A DNA stretch of 64,000 bases, taken from Cucumis sativus. Its lineage: Eukaryota; Streptophyta; Magnoliopsida; Cucurbitales; Cucurbitaceae. This document shows positions 12,639 through 25,667 of this stretch, one piece after another. Position 1 is the stretch's first letter, and every line of letters begins with the position of its first letter. Where the stretch lies: the NCBI RefSeq assembly GCF_000004075.3, contig NC_026661.2:18380307-18444306 (forward strand), read 5' to 3'. Position numbers and translations under genes: made by a program. The notes beneath the pieces were generated by a model, which made no database searches, was not told the DNA's origin, and was given only the letters and a program-made list of their open reading frames with translations.

Positions 12639-15269
12639 ATTGAGTCTTGGACGACTTTACAGCTGAGTCCTTCATTTGATGTGTGTGTTTGAGTCATATC
12701 ATCATATCATCAAATCATAAACTTTAATAAAAGGCTGTGTTCTGTGTAGTGTAGTCCTCTCCATGTATTGGAGATCACTCTGTGTTTTCTTCTTCATCAT
12801 CTTTTGTTTTAGAGTATCTTGTATTGAGAGAGATTGGTTCTTCTGGATTTGATTTTATGAATATAAATTAGATCTCTGTGATCAATCTTCAGAAGAATTG
12901 TGTTAGTACATATGAATATTGATAGGAACACTTTGAATTAGTTGATACAACTTTCAAGGAAGTTCACTACAGATTGATTGATGAAAGTAGATGGTAGATG
13001 GTAGAGACCCATAAAGCCAATAGTCAATTCTCCACTGTTTGTAATTTAGGGAAGAGAACAATCTAGAAATTGGACTCAATGGATGCATGAATCTTAGTCA
13101 ATGGTCCAAAGTTAAAATTGATGATGTTAGAGAAAGGACACTGAAAAATGGCATCATAAATTTTGGAAAATGTAGTTTTAATTTATTCATAAATTTAATA
13201 AATGAAATGAATCTTCAAGAAATTTAGATTATTGTAATGAAATCATAAAAGTAATTAAAACAATTAATGTTTGGATGAAATTTCCATGAAATTTCCATTC
13301 TCTTCTCTCAATTATTTGGATCCTGAATAAATATAAAACAATGAAAAAAATAAAAAGTTTGTTTTTGTTTTTTTGGTTTTTGAACCCAACAACCAAAGTC
13401 ACAATAATAAACAAGTAAATCAAATAAAAATTAGATAATTATGTGATATTATTAATTATTATCTTCATTCAACTCAATTATACAAAGAATTGAATATTGA
13501 AATTGAACTAATTAAATTCAAATATATAAAATTAAATAATGTTTCATTAAAATAATTTAAAATGGTTAAACACACCTACCATGCACATTGTCAAATCCTA
13601 GTAGATAAAAAAAGAGAGATTGTTTAATTTTAATACATAGAGATTCAATCATATATGCTTACAACTTTACTTCTTCAAAGGTTGGAATTATTCTAGAAAT
13701 TCAGCCTACTTGTATGCTAATTAAATAATATATTTTGTCTTTAAGCAGAGGGAGAAATATTCTTTGAGTCAAACATTTTTTATTATTGTTTTTCTATTAT
13801 TATAATTTGTGTTTAGGGCGTACTATTTTAATATGAATCATATAGAAATATATTTTAAAAAATAGGGTAAAAAAGAAATTATTGACAAAAATAGAGCTAA
13901 CTCATTTATTTTTAAGAATATCCCAAATTCAATTATAAGAATATCCCAAATTCAATTATTCAATCCATAAAATATATTTCCTTCTAAATTGAGATCACAT
14001 TCAATTTTAATTTAATTTTTTTGTATTAACATTTAGTTTCCAATTTAAGTGGTTCAATCTAAATTTTATGAATAAATATTTTTTTAAGAAAGTCGTCTAC
14101 CCAGTACACGAATTTCCTTTACGTGGGTTAAACTAGTCAAAGTATGAGTGAGTGGATTAATGAAAGTCGTGTACCCGATACATCACTTCCTTCGAAAATC
14201 CAAAATTACTCTATGTTTTACAATAGTTTTGGGTTATACTCCATTTCTAAAAAAAAAATTCATACTACCATATTTTTATCATTATTTAAAAAAAAAAAAA
14301 AACTGCATTTAAAAATACTCTATACAGTAAGTATTTAGGTTATAAGCCATTTTAGTGGGGATGGAAAATGATAAATGCCACAACAAAGAGAGAAAAAGAG
14401 AGAAAAAGAGGGTTCGCCCGTCATATCAACTATTATAATTAAAACTCTAGATATAGTTTAGTCTTATTAATTCAATTAACACGACATATATTTGTTGGTT
14501 AAAATATATTTTTTAAAAATATATATGGTGAGTAAATCAAACCTTTAATTTTGAAATTGATAGTTTAACTACTATATCAATCGAGATAAAATCACTTTCA
14601 CTTCCAAAATGACTTTTTATTTTGTTGATACAAAAATTCAAATAACGATAAATATTGATTAATCTTTACAATTCATGTTCAACCTTTGGAAGTATATCAT
14701 ATGAATGGATATTTGAATCGGTTGCATGTACTTCGATTATAAATTTTAAACGTTGGAAACATCAAATTGTACCAAACGCCATCTTGATTTGTTTTGTACT
14801 AAACATATAGACGAACTTCTGCCCAAAGCAAAAGGGAATTAAGTAACCTCAAATAAATTGGTTTAGGAATAACTCTGTTTCCATGTTAAAAAGAAATGGG
14901 AATGCAATTGAGAAAAGGAAAATAATTCGTCTCTAGACCTGAATAGTTTCTGAATCTTTGAAGATCAACTATGGAAGCCAAGAATGGATGGACTCTGCAA
15001 TAGATTTGGTTCGAGAAGTTATTCGCCGTAGAGAATGTATGTAGTTAAGATTTACTCTCGTTTGACTTTCTAAGTATTTAGAAAAGTATTTTAAGCATTT
15101 AGAAACCAAAGAATCTAACAAACGAATGATACACTCCCTATGTTACATGCCCTGCCTCAGTTGTATTAACCCTCCATGGTGATTATAACTTTTCTCTCTT
15201 GGAGTACAAAAAAATGCTTTGGGCAGTTTCTCCAAGCTTAAACTTCAACCTATGACATTAGAAAATGAT
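12639..15269. other. Intergenic, AT-rich, 2.6 kb
   Basis: 3' UTR of GSTF copy 3, then AT-rich spacer up to the 3' end of the PPR gene. It holds a perfect 23-base tandem pair (13914-13959), an imperfect direct repeat of about 30 bases starting near 14089 and 14161, and an AGAGAGAAAA microsatellite near 14385-14412. No gene is supported. Confidence 0.7.
13914..13959. repeat. Perfect 23-bp tandem duplication
   Basis: The unit, beginning AAGAATATCC and ending CAATTAT, occurs twice head to tail without mismatch. Confidence 0.9.
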
Positions 15270-16664
15270 TCACGCGTACTTTCCAACCTCTTGAAGCTCA
15301 ACAGAACTTGACCCCAAATCCTTCTTCAGCCCTCTCTCTTTCATGATCTCTCTTACTTTCTCAACCTCACTCCATTTCCCCATTTCTGCATAAATATTAG
15401 ATAACACAACATAATAACCACCATTCTCTGGTTCCATTTCAACAAGCCTCCTTGCTGCTATTTCACTCACTTCCAAGCTCCCATGAGCTCTGCTACCAGT
15501 TAGCAAAGACCCCCACATTGATCTGGTGGCTTCAAAAGGCATATCCTTTATCATCACACAAGCCTCTTCAATACACCCATTACGAGCCAAAATATCTACC
15601 ATACATGAATAATGTTTGATTCCTGGAGAAAACCCGAACCTCCCGTGGATCAAAGACCAGAAGATCTGCCTGCCGCTGTTCACCAAGCCAGAATGGCTAC
15701 AAGCAGAAAGCACTGCCACTAATGTCACGTCATCTGCTTCAACTCCTTCTTCATCCATTCTCTTAAACCAAGCAATGGCCTCCTCTCCACACTTGGCCGA
15801 AGCCAACCCATTAATGAATACATTCCATGTATACACATTCTTCTCTTTCATTGCTTGGAAAACAGCCAATGCCTCTTTGATTCTCCCACATTTCCCATAC
15901 ATATCGATCAAAGCAGTCCCTAATACCACATCCACTTCCCATCTTTTTGTCTTCACAAACTCATGTATCCAAACACCCATTTCAATAGCTCCAAAACTCG
16001 CACATGCAGCCAATGCATTGACTATCGTTACACGATTAGGGTCCACACCTGCATATTGCATCTGTTCAAACACAATCAAAGCATCATCCAACATGAAAGA
16101 AACTCTATAACCCATAATCAAAATAGTCCACGAGACAACATCTGTATGAAGCATTTCGTCGAACACCTTCTTGCATAACCCCATTTTCCCACAGGACGCA
16201 TACACATCCATCAACGTATTCTGCACATAAAGATCAGAAGCATGTCCGGATTTGACAACGTGGGTATGAACAGATTGTCCACCGACAAGATCTTTGAAAT
16301 CGGCTAATGACTTGAGAACAAAAGGGAAGGTGTAATTGTTGGGGGAAATGGAGTTTCTGTTCATGTGGGTGTAAAGGAAAAGAGGGGTATGGGGGATTTT
16401 GGAGTGAGAAAAAGCTCTGATTAAGGAATTGCAAATGAAGACATGGGGTTTGGGGATATGGGTAAAGAAGAGAAAAGCGGAACCGAGAAGATGAAGATGA
16501 TGGCAAGTGTTAATGAAATGGTGGGCTATGAGTGGATGTGAATGGAGATTTTGAAGGATCAGTTGAGCTTGAATTTGAGGGATGTGAAGTGGGGAAAGAG
16601 AAGTGGTGAAAATAGTGAGAATTCTGGTTGATTCAGCTCTGAACTGGGTGCCAAATGCTCTCAT
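15270..16664 (-). CDS. E-class PLS pentatricopeptide repeat protein
   Basis: Single-exon gene of 464 aa. Degenerate ~35-residue helical repeats fill most of the protein, e.g. YVQNTLMDVYASCGK, GTALIDMYGKCGR and KHYSCMVDILARNG. They are followed by an E motif (MWGSLLTGSRAHGSLEV to NGGYYVVLSNIYAEMGKW) and a short E+ start ending at VELQEVGKYA. There is no DYW deaminase domain. Proteins of this class bind organellar RNA, usually as specificity factors for C-to-U editing with a DYW partner (family knowledge). The target is unknown. The first in-frame ATG is at 16664; the open frame continues upstream only through a TTG codon. The arginine- and serine-containing N-terminus (MRAFGTQFRAEST) fits an organelle presequence, but this is inference. 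Confidence 0.92.
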   Translation of the reverse strand: MRAFGTQFRAESTRILTIFTTSLSPLHIPQIQAQLILQNLHSHPLIAHHFINTCHHLHLLGSAFLFFTHIPKPHVFICNSLIRAFSHSKIPHTPLFLYTHMNRNSISPNNYTFPFVLKSLADFKDLVGGQSVHTHVVKSGHASDLYVQNTLMDVYASCGKMGLCKKVFDEMLHTDVVSWTILIMGYRVSFMLDDALIVFEQMQYAGVDPNRVTIVNALAACASFGAIEMGVWIHEFVKTKRWEVDVVLGTALIDMYGKCGRIKEALAVFQAMKEKNVYTWNVFINGLASAKCGEEAIAWFKRMDEEGVEADDVTLVAVLSACSHSGLVNSGRQIFWSLIHGRFGFSPGIKHYSCMVDILARNGCIEEACVMIKDMPFEATRSMWGSLLTGSRAHGSLEVSEIAARRLVEMEPENGGYYVVLSNIYAEMGKWSEVEKVREIMKERGLKKDLGSSSVELQEVGKYA

Positions 16665-19423
16665 TTGTCTAAATTGTTCATACCGCAAAATTTAGAGGCA
16701 ACTTTTCAAAGCGCATTTCTTTACAACATAACATTTATATATATTCAAAAAATTAAAATGATCTTTTTTCTTACTAAATAACCTAAACAAGATTCCAAAC
16801 CTACACCTAATCATTTCTTCTAGATAAAATATTTTATTCTTCTTAAACAAATGAGAGAAAACATCTAATTTAGTTTTGATTTTACACCAATGTCTTAAAA
16901 TCTCATTTATTCTCATTAATAACATTTCACTATTTATATTAAAACTTACTATTTAGTTTATTAATTGTTTAATATTTTTATTTTTATTTAATTTTAAAAT
17001 TGTTATTTATTAGACATCATATCATATATAAATACTAAATATAATTAAATTCTAATCAAAATTTCTCCCTAATTATTTTTCTTTTAGTTAGGCGATTTTA
17101 ATCAAAAATTTCAGTGAGGAGATGAGCGAGAAATAAAAAAAAATAACCGACAAAGAGAGAGAAATGGAAGGGAGAGAGTATATTGGAAGAAATTTGGACT
17201 AAAATCAACTAAAAATTAATTAGGAAAAAATTTTGATTTGAATCTTACTATAATTATATATCATATTTTGGTAAGATATCTAATAAATATGACAATATGA
17301 AAATAAATATATTAAATATTTGAAGTATTTTTTAAAATAGCAAAATAAATTAAAATAGTTACCATTTTGAATTCTAACCTATAGAAACATGTCAATGTCT
17401 ATTATTGATTGAATCTAAAAATTTCCTATATCCTACAAATATTTTACCAAATTTGCTATTTTTTACAAATTTTCTAAATAATAAATAGACTCTACGGGTA
17501 AGTTTTAATATAAATAAAATATTTATGGTAATAGATTATATATATTTTAGTCAATTTTTGTATTTTCTTTTCTTTTATTTAATATTAATATTAAATACGG
17601 ATAATTTTGTTATTTTGACTTAATATTTGTATTAATTTGTAATCCATTAAAACTATTGTGAAAATTGTGATTCAGTTTTTGTGAAAATTAGGAATAGTCA
17701 ATATCTAATAATACGATTTTAAATTGATACAGTTATTGAGATTTAGAGTTGTAAATGATACAATAAACTTTAATCAAATAACTAATATTTAAGTTGTGAT
17801 TTAGCTATCAAAATTATTAATTATTTTCCTTTCTTTCAATCCTCTAACAGGACATATAATAATCGTTCGTAGTAAAAGAATTAGACTTGTAATTTAACCT
17901 TTAAAAACACATTAGTATATAAGGAAATAATTATTCTGGTGGTGTGTTATAATATTTTTGTCATCTATTATCTGCTTAATCCACCACACAAATACTCAAA
18001 TGGAATTTTCTTCCTTAAGTTTTGTCCAAATTCAAATTCATCATCACAGCATAAACCAAATTCCTAAAAAGTAATGGATTTCTAAGGCTAGAGGAAGTTA
18101 GTATAATTCAACTCCGTGTTCTATATCGTCCCGGTTCAAACATAAAAGACTTTAAAGAGGACAGTCGTATACAACTTCTTCTCTCCTTAGGAATTTAAAG
18201 GGTAGTTTAGAAGTTGAAATGTAATCATGATTACTGACAATCCATGATTAATATAACGTTGAAATGTTTGTCAAATTGAGGATGAAATGAAAGTAGAATT
18301 GTGAAACGTCAAAACGGTAGGAAAGAGAGTTTTGTTGAAAATTGCAATAACGAAATGAGTTTAGTATTACAAAATTGAAACCAAGATACTCGATATCCAA
18401 ACATCAATTTTTTGGATTACATTACTAAGTTCATCAATAGTAGATCCATAAATTTTATACAGATGATACCAGACACTTTATAATAAACACACTAAAAAAT
18501 GTTTTAAAAATATATATTGACATTTTACTGATACTCCAATAACATCTACCACATTTGTAGGAATAAAGAGAGATTGACAATTTTGACATGATTTTTTATT
18601 AATGTAAATATGTGAATTTAAAAATTACATAAAAAAAGAAAGAATGAATTTTTTTTTCATGAAATATTGTCAGAGAGAGTGGAAGTTTGGATCACTCGTT
18701 TTGTTACATTTTTTTCTAAATATTTGTTAGATAACCAACTATGGCTAAGAAATAAGGTAAGGTGTTTTTTTTTTAAAAAAGAAATCTTCATTTTATGAAA
18801 TATAATTATTTTCTTTTATAAAAAGTAATTGAAATTTATGAAATAAAATTATTGATCGTTTAGAATAAAATATATTGTCTTTTTACCATTTAGGGAGAAA
18901 TTTGATATTGATATTTAAAATAAAAATTATTTCTTAAAAATAGTTATAATAGATTCGAATCAGAATTTTGACCTAATAATTTTGTAGTGAGATACAACCA
19001 TTATATCATAACCAAAATTTAATTACGGTAAAACATTATTGAATATATATTGTAATCTAACACTTCAAAATGAATATTAAAATACAAAAACTGACAATAC
19101 GAACGAACACTTATATTCTAATTATATAGAAAAATCAAGTTGGTTTAATGTAAACGTAAGAAGCATAGATTATATTTCTCACTTGGATTGAAGTAAAATT
19201 ATTTTATTATATATGAACTAAGGTTAATATATGGTTTGAATCCTTATTTAATCATAGATATTGTAGATGCAAATAAAATTTTTTATTATTTTATTTTATA
19301 TCGTCGAAAAAGTTTGTTATTATTAACATTAGAAGACTAAGATTTTAGATTTATTGAAAAAAAATGAATTAATTAAAATTAGAGATGTGAAGATAAAAGA
19401 AAAATAAAATGATAAAAGAGGTT
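16665..19423. other. Intergenic, AT-rich, 2.8 kb
   Basis: Promoter side of the PPR gene, then very AT-rich spacer. A box B-like CCGGTTCAAAC at 18131-18141, with a weak box A-like stretch upstream, could be a decayed SINE. No gene is supported. Confidence 0.65.
19414..19417 (-). terminator. Pol III terminator of tRNA-Gly
   Basis: A run of four T on the minus strand lies 6 bases past the 3' end of the tRNA, as expected for RNA polymerase III. Confidence 0.7.
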
Positions 19424-19494
19424 TGCGCATCCGGGGAATCGAACCCCGGTCAGTACCGTGGGAGGGTACTATGATACCACTACACTAGATGCGC
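19424..19494 (-). tRNA. tRNA-Gly, anticodon CCC
   Basis: A 71-base cloverleaf on the minus strand. The acceptor stem is GCGCATC/GATGCGC with discriminator A. The T arm is CGGGG-TTCGATT-CCCCG (box B GGTTCGATTCC). The anticodon stem is GTACC/GGTAC with loop CTCCCAC, so the anticodon is CCC (19460-19462), with U33 and A37 as normal. The D loop AGTGGTA is typical of glycine tRNAs, and the D stem is weak (a three-pair GTG/CAT). No intron is present, and CCA is not encoded, as in nuclear genes. A short T run follows. It looks functional. Confidence 0.95.
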
Positions 19495-21986
19495 CAATTC
19501 GAACGTTAATTCCATAATTTATTTATATAAACTCAATAATTCATATTTGTAGAATAAATAGTTTATGATGCCTCGTTCAAAGAAAACCAATTCACGACAC
19601 TTAAATCCTCATTCTCTCACGAAACCTCTAGAATAAGAGATTTACATTGTTAAGAAACTAAAGTTACCCAAAAATCATCCTCGAAATCTATAATACAGGT
19701 AAATTCCAATCTAAGTTGGAGGTTATTGCATTGTTTTGATAGGGTTCCATCGTAAAGATCTGCAGTACATGACCTCAAAATGACGAGTACTGGGTTTTGT
19801 GTCTCATTCATTCTTCTAACCCTTCTTCTATATTTCCAGCTTACAACCCCCTAAAATTAAAAGAACTAAAGCAAAAGTGTTGGAGATTCTTTTTTTCTTT
19901 TGGTATTGTTATTATTGTTCCTAACCTCCATTTCTATCTAACCTTACGATACATTTGCTTTAGATCTATTTTATTTTTCGATGTGAACATGTACATCTAA
20001 TATATTCATCTGTTTCATCTTTTTTATTATTTCTTCTTAGATCTCTGGTGTTCTTTTAAAGAAGGAAGCTGAATATAGGTAGTGAAAAAAGGTGACAAAA
20101 AAGAAAACCGTTGGATAACTTAGAGCAGTGAAGAAGTTTTGCCCGTCGTGTGGTAGAAGAATGTGTGTAGAAAGATGAGAAAGAAAAAGGAAAGAGAATA
20201 GTAAGGATTTAAAATAATAATAATAATAAATAACCCGACGTCACAATCCAACTCAAATTTCAAGAGTCGTCACTTGAAGATTTTATTTGAGTTATTTGAG
20301 TTATTTAATTAATTGTTTTCAAACGAACTCTTTAACTAAAACGGTTATCATTATCTAATAATTTTCTACTCTTAAACTTCTTAATTTTCATATTCTTTCA
20401 CCGTATAAATATAGTATGCGTACACGAACATAGAAGTTTTCTTTTCTCAAATTACATTCATTTTCCTTCAAACAAATGTACTATCAACGTTACATACGTG
20501 AAGGTAAGATGTATTTTTATCTAGATTTTTGCATTGATATTTTTCATCCTACAATTGAGTCTTAATTAGTTAATTTATTTTTGGTTAAATACCTTTTCTA
20601 CAAAAATCAATGGCAAAGTCTAAGGGGGAGTTTCAATGCAAAATTTAAGAAGTAAGAGATGGAGTTGTAAATGTATAAGTAGTTTTGTATTTATATATAT
20701 AGAAATAAATTATCAATTTAATACTAAACCTATTTTACTTTCCTTCATCCAATAATTCATTTCATGCCTAATTTGGAGTTGAAATGTCAAAAGTTCTATT
20801 ATTCTTTCTATTAATTGTTAATTATTATTAATGAATATTACATTTTAAAATAATATTAAAGTATATAACACCATCTTTAAAACTTATAAATATAGCAAAA
20901 TACAGATGTGATAAACTCTATTATTAATAAACTCTTATGATTCATTCGTGATAGACCAATATTTATAATATGATCTATATTAGTGATAGATTTCTACTAT
21001 TGAATAATAAAAATACGCCTTAGATTTTTAAAAACATTGCATGCATGAGTGTTTTCAGAAACTAAAACGAAAAATGGTGACCTAAATTTTTAAATCTAAC
21101 CCTTTATAAACTTCTAAGACAAAAACTAAATTATTACGCAATGCTATTTAATACATAGAAATTCCTATTAATTTCGCATATAGGCAAAGTAGATATTAAA
21201 AATCAACACATTACTTGTACGTTATATGCTACGTTTTCTTTTTAATAACAAGCTTTAGAACACGTGTTAATTGCTATAGGATTTATTAATTATTTGTTCA
21301 TTTTTTAACGGTTTACTCTATCAACTTTAATTCTTTAACAATTTATTTTATAATACTTATGCATACTTTTACTACACAACAATTTAGTTTTTTTTTTTAA
21401 TTAGGATGTTTATGCATCTCACCAAATTATTCAATCAATCATAATTAATTTTGTTTTTCCCTTTTAACCCTAAACCTAAAATTAACAAACTAAAAGAAAG
21501 AAACAAAAAATACTCAAAGATCAGTTTCAAATGGCTACATTTGTTTTGTGAATAAAATTTGTCACTATTGTGGTAGAGAACATGAGTTTAGTATGTATGG
21601 TAGTTTGTACTTTTAATTATGATATCCATTCTTTGAAACACATATAATCACATGAATAGTCTTTCCATCTTTTTTTCTTTTAGAATTAGAATATCATTCT
21701 TGTCCTTTTTCTCCTGAGTCTAATAATTTTAGTTGAACAATAAATCTTACATATAGTTTTATTTACTTAGTTTAAATAATATAGCATTGATAAATAAATA
21801 ATTAGTTTCTCTTCATGTCAATATAATTATTCCAAATTAAAACTTTAGTTTAATTTTAGTCCACCCAAGTTAAATAGTTGAAAGAATGGATGAAAAGGGA
21901 CACCAAGATGGTTATAAAAGAGAGGGATGTACCTATAAAGCAAATGCAAAACATATTGAGAGATGATCAGAGCTTCAAAACACAAT
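19495..21986. other. Intergenic, AT-rich, 2.5 kb
   Basis: Upstream flank of the tRNA, then AT-rich spacer leading to the promoter of the PCC13-62-like gene. It contains a short AAT microsatellite near 20213-20230. No gene is supported. Confidence 0.65.
21912..21919 (+). promoter_or_regulatory. TATA box of PCC13-62-like gene
   Basis: TTATAAAA lies about 50 bases before the first in-frame ATG (21963) and 75 before the preferred ATG (21987). Confidence 0.55.
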
Positions 21987-23365
21987 ATGAGAATGAAAAA
22001 TGCATCAATTATCTTTTGGTCATGGTTTTTCTTCCTGGTTTACTTGAGTCGAGTCGTAGTATGTAATAATATCATCGATCAATGTCAACCGATGGTAGCA
22101 CCAGATATTGAAGTTGTTCGATTCGCCTCGAATTTCGAGTACCTTGAAGGTGAGTTCTTCTTGCATTGTGCGCTTGGTGAAGGGATTGACTCCATTAATC
22201 CAAATTTAGCATTTGGAGGACCACCACCAATTGGTGCTCAAAAGGCCAATTTAGATCCTGTTACTGCTAACATCGCCAAGGAATTTGGATATCAAGAAAT
22301 TGGACAACTAAGGTAATATTAATTGAATTAATTTGTGTACATGCATACATATGTGAGTAGGGTTTTAATTATAAAGCTAAGACTGATGTATTATATTATA
22401 TTAATTTATGAGAGAGATTTTTGTTTGTTTTTAAATGTGATTTCAGATCTGTAATCGAGGCAGCTGGTGGAAGAGGAATTAAAAGGCCATTGTTGAATCT
22501 AAGTAAAGAAGTATTTTCAGATATATTTGACGAAGCAATAGGGTTTAAGTTGGAACCAAGATTTGATCCATATTCAAATTCAATCAATTTTCTACTTGCT
22601 GCCAATATGTTCCCTTACACCGGACTTGTTGGACTTGTTGGAGCAACTCCTTTGCTTCTCCTTCCCCAATCTCGCAAGGTAAAATTATAGACAAAGTTTG
22701 ATCATATCACTAGCACTTAATTCATTTCTTGGATTTTGAATACTGATCACTCATTTGGAAAGCCGTATTTGGATTGATTGGATCTCGAGTTAGTTCATTA
22801 GATTAATTGTTAGGTCAACCAAAAATAGATACCATACGGTGATTAATCCTTCATGTTCATTCTATTCCTCTTTAACCTAAACATACTGAAAAAGGAGAGT
22901 TTTAAAACATTAGAAACTAAACTTACAAGAACCCTATTCCTATTAGTTAGTTCATTCTATTCCTCTATGCAGCTAGCAGCATCGTTGCTTGGTGCGGAGT
23001 CCGGACAAAATGCGGTTATACGAACGTTGCTGTACCAGAGGGCCAACGAGACAGTAGATCCGTATAATATAACAGTGGCGGAGTTCACGAACCTCACCTC
23101 GACGCTGGCAAACAAGCTGGGGAAATGCGGGCTCAGAGATGAAGGAATTATGGTACCTCTGTCACTCGGAGCAGAGAATCGAACCGAGAGCAATATTCTT
23201 GCCGCTGATGTGAACTCTCGTTCGTATTCTCGAACAGTACGAGAGCTCTTACGGATACTATATGGAAGTGGTAGTGAAAGTAAGGTTGGTGCCTTTTTTC
23301 CAAAGGGTGCTAATGGTTTGATTGCAAGAAGCTTCCTAATTGGAAGAGAAGATCCAATAATGTGA
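21987..23365 (+). CDS. Desiccation-related protein, PCC13-62-like (ferritin-like domain)
   Basis: Exons are 21987-22312, 22447-22678 and 22973-23365 (GT-AG), giving 316 aa, close to the ~313 aa of resurrection-plant PCC13-62. An N-terminal signal peptide is visible (KNASIIFWSWFFFLVYLSRVVVC written as two parts: a lysine, then a hydrophobic run ending at a cysteine). It is followed by the ferritin-like helical domain: FASNFEYLEGEFFLHCALG, GGPPPIGAQKA, IAKEFGYQEIGQLRSV, LLAANMFPYTGLVG and LLGAESGQNAVIR. The C-terminal half carries RDEGIMVPL and FFPKGANGLI. Members are extracellular or wall-targeted proteins linked to drying stress, with no proven reaction. ATGs at 21963, 21987 and 21993 are in frame, and I prefer 21987 because the signal peptide then begins at once. 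Confidence 0.9.
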
Positions 23366-25090
23366 AACAAATCTTGACTATGGGATAAATAGTATATTAT
23401 ATGTAATAAATTAAGATGGAAATTCGACTTTCCAAACAAATATATATATAATCCTTTTCAAGTATTTGATTTAAAAATGTTAAAAGATATTTCAGAAAAA
23501 AGAAAAAAAAATTGGTATGTGACAAACTATGATGGAACAATTTTAAAGAATTGATAAATCTTGAAATCCAAAAATTAAATCAAAATAAAACTCAAATCTC
23601 AACTATAAAATTGTAACATTTTCTTAAGCATATAAACTAAATCGAAATTAAACTCAAAACTTAAGGAATAAAAATCCAACATTGTGAAACGTAAAAACTA
23701 CATGAAAACTATGCCCAAAAACTATAGGGCTCGGTAGTCCTTTTCTTAAAAATTTAATTTTTTTAAAGTCATTTTTAATAGTCAATCATCTAATCAATTT
23801 TGTGTTTAAATTTAATGGTTTTGTTAGTAAAGTAACGTTATATGGTTCGTTTAAGCTCCAAATTACATGTTGACGAGGTGGAATATAATAGCTAACTCCA
23901 CGTTTGAGCTCCAACCATTGAAACCACCAAGTTCTACCGTAAATGTTACTTCGTAATCCTCGTAATTATTTTAAAGTTTTCTTTACTTCATGTTGTTATC
24001 GTTTTTATATTTTTACATTTATTATATTTTTATTATTTGTTATCGTGTTTTTTACTATTTCTTGTCTAAACTAAAATAGTTTACACTTTAAATATATACA
24101 ATAACCAACTCAATGACCCATACGTTCTCTTAAGAATTAAAATAATTAAATTTGATATATTATGAACCAAATACATTTTTTCTTCAAAAACTCGAACGTA
24201 TTTTTTTTTTCCTTTTGTTAATTTTTAATTAATGTTGGCCAGCTTAATAAAATGGAAGAATTGTTTTGTTTTTGTATGAATGGATTATTTATAATAATGC
24301 AGCTTGAAATTAAAATTTAAACTTACCAAATGGGAAGTCAAAATAAATATTAATTTATATAATTCTTGCAGTCGAAGAAAAAGCCAATATTAAACCCTCT
24401 TAATTAATTTTATTAAACTAACAAACCTACTACCAAAAAGTAAAAAAAAAATGTGTTTTTAAAGAGAACTAATTAAATGACTTTTCTTAAAAGCACTTTT
24501 TTAACCATATTAAAATTAATTAGGTATGATAAAGGGCAATAAACATAATTGAAACTTTCTATAATTTCAAGATTAAATAAACACCAAAAAAGTAATGGCT
24601 GATATACTCATGAAAAGGCACAATTTTATTATGTTTTTTATACATATATATAATCGTTGATTCTACATTTTATTGAGTTTATTAGCATTTTATAATTAAA
24701 ATCAAAGCTTCCAGCCTGTCTTTAGACTTTCGAAACAATAATATAAATGAAAAACTCCCCAAATTGATTGTTCTAAACTCCATCCAAATCCATTATAAGT
24801 CTTTGCTTTGACATTAAACAAAGTGTAAATAAAACTAATTTGAACTCATTTCATTATATGGAAATTGCCAAATTAACAAGACAATTCCAAACTGCAAACC
24901 CAAATAAGAAGTCAAGAGCATATTTTTATAGAATAAAACAAAACCAATATAACAAATCAAAAAAAATAAAAATAGAAGTAGCTACCAGCTCCTGTTTACC
25001 AATTCCAAGTAACCTGCTTGTATTTCAATATAAAAGATTAAAGTGGATTGTATAGATGACATACCAGGAAGAGCAAGAGAGAAAGTAACA
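23366..25090. other. Intergenic, AT-rich, 1.7 kb
   Basis: 3' flank of the PCC13-62-like gene and promoter region of the RALF gene. Apart from A/T runs I see no repeat or gene. Confidence 0.7.
25029..25036 (+). promoter_or_regulatory. TATA box of RALF gene
   Basis: TATAAAAG lies 62 bases before the ATG at 25091. An earlier in-frame ATG-like start at 25043 is too close to this box to be in the transcript, which decides the start codon. Confidence 0.65.
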
Positions 25091-25429
25091 ATGGCCACCA
25101 CGGTTTCTTTTCTTCTTCCAATTTTCTTACTAGTTGCTATCCTGACGGTCTCCTCCACCGCCAAGACACCAAGCTGGGTCCTAGATGGAGCTCATGCTCG
25201 TTGTCACGGATCCATGGCAGAGTGCATGATGGAAGATATCGAGTTTCAGATGGACTCTGAGATCAACAGACGCATATTGGCAGATTTAAACTACATAAGC
25301 TATGACGCACTCAAGGCCAACTCAGTGCCATGCTCACGCAAAGGAGCATCTTACTACAACTGTCAGCCAGGTGCCGAGGCAAACCCCTATGACCGTGGCT
25401 GTAATGCTATTTCTCGTTGTCGAAGCTAA
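25091..25429 (+). CDS. RALF: RALF (rapid alkalinization factor) peptide precursor
   Basis: Intronless, 112 aa. RALF peptides are secreted signals read by FERONIA-type receptor kinases with LORELEI-like co-receptors, raising apoplastic pH and restraining growth (family knowledge). Visible parts are a signal peptide (residues 1 to ~25, MATTVSFLLPIFLLVAILTV), an acidic pro-region with two cysteines (C38, C45), a site-1-protease motif RRIL (60-63), and the mature peptide with the receptor-binding YISY (68-71). The mature peptide also has PCSRKGASYYNC, NPYDRGC and the four cysteines C81, C91, C104 and C110 that form two disulfides. This places it with the RALF1/RALF33-type group. It ends 238 bases from the convergent HSBP gene. 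No odd residues are seen. Confidence 0.96.
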   Translation: MATTVSFLLPIFLLVAILTVSSTAKTPSWVLDGAHARCHGSMAECMMEDIEFQMDSEINRRILADLNYISYDALKANSVPCSRKGASYYNCQPGAEANPYDRGCNAISRCRS

Positions 25430-25667
25430 CGAGTTATGTTTACTGTTTCACCAGATATGGGCAGTAGTAGTTGTATGAAGTCATCATAGAGTATAATCAT
25501 CACTATATTATCAATAAGAAATCATGCAGAAACAGCAAGTCCAAGTCTATATCATATTTTGCTCTTTTCTGTTTCATTCTAAGCATTGGTTTCAACTTCA
25601 CAAAGGCAATAGCAAAAAGAGAATATTGCAACAAACTCATCAATAAAGTGAACAATCTCAACTATTT

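Noticed and set aside
15270-16688. Longer PPR protein beginning at 16688
   Set aside because: The codon at 16688 is TTG, and the ATG at 16681 is in another frame. The first in-frame ATG is 16664.
18085-18160. Second SINE near 18100
   Set aside because: Box B-like CCGGTTCAAAC is present, but box A is weak and there is no A tail.
22957-23439. 160-codon minus-strand open frame
   Set aside because: Shadow of exon 3 of the PCC13-62-like gene; no family likeness.
25043-25429. RALF start at 25043
   Set aside because: It is only 7 bases past the TATA box at 25029-25036 and would put a hydrophilic stretch before the signal peptide; the ATG at 25091 fits.
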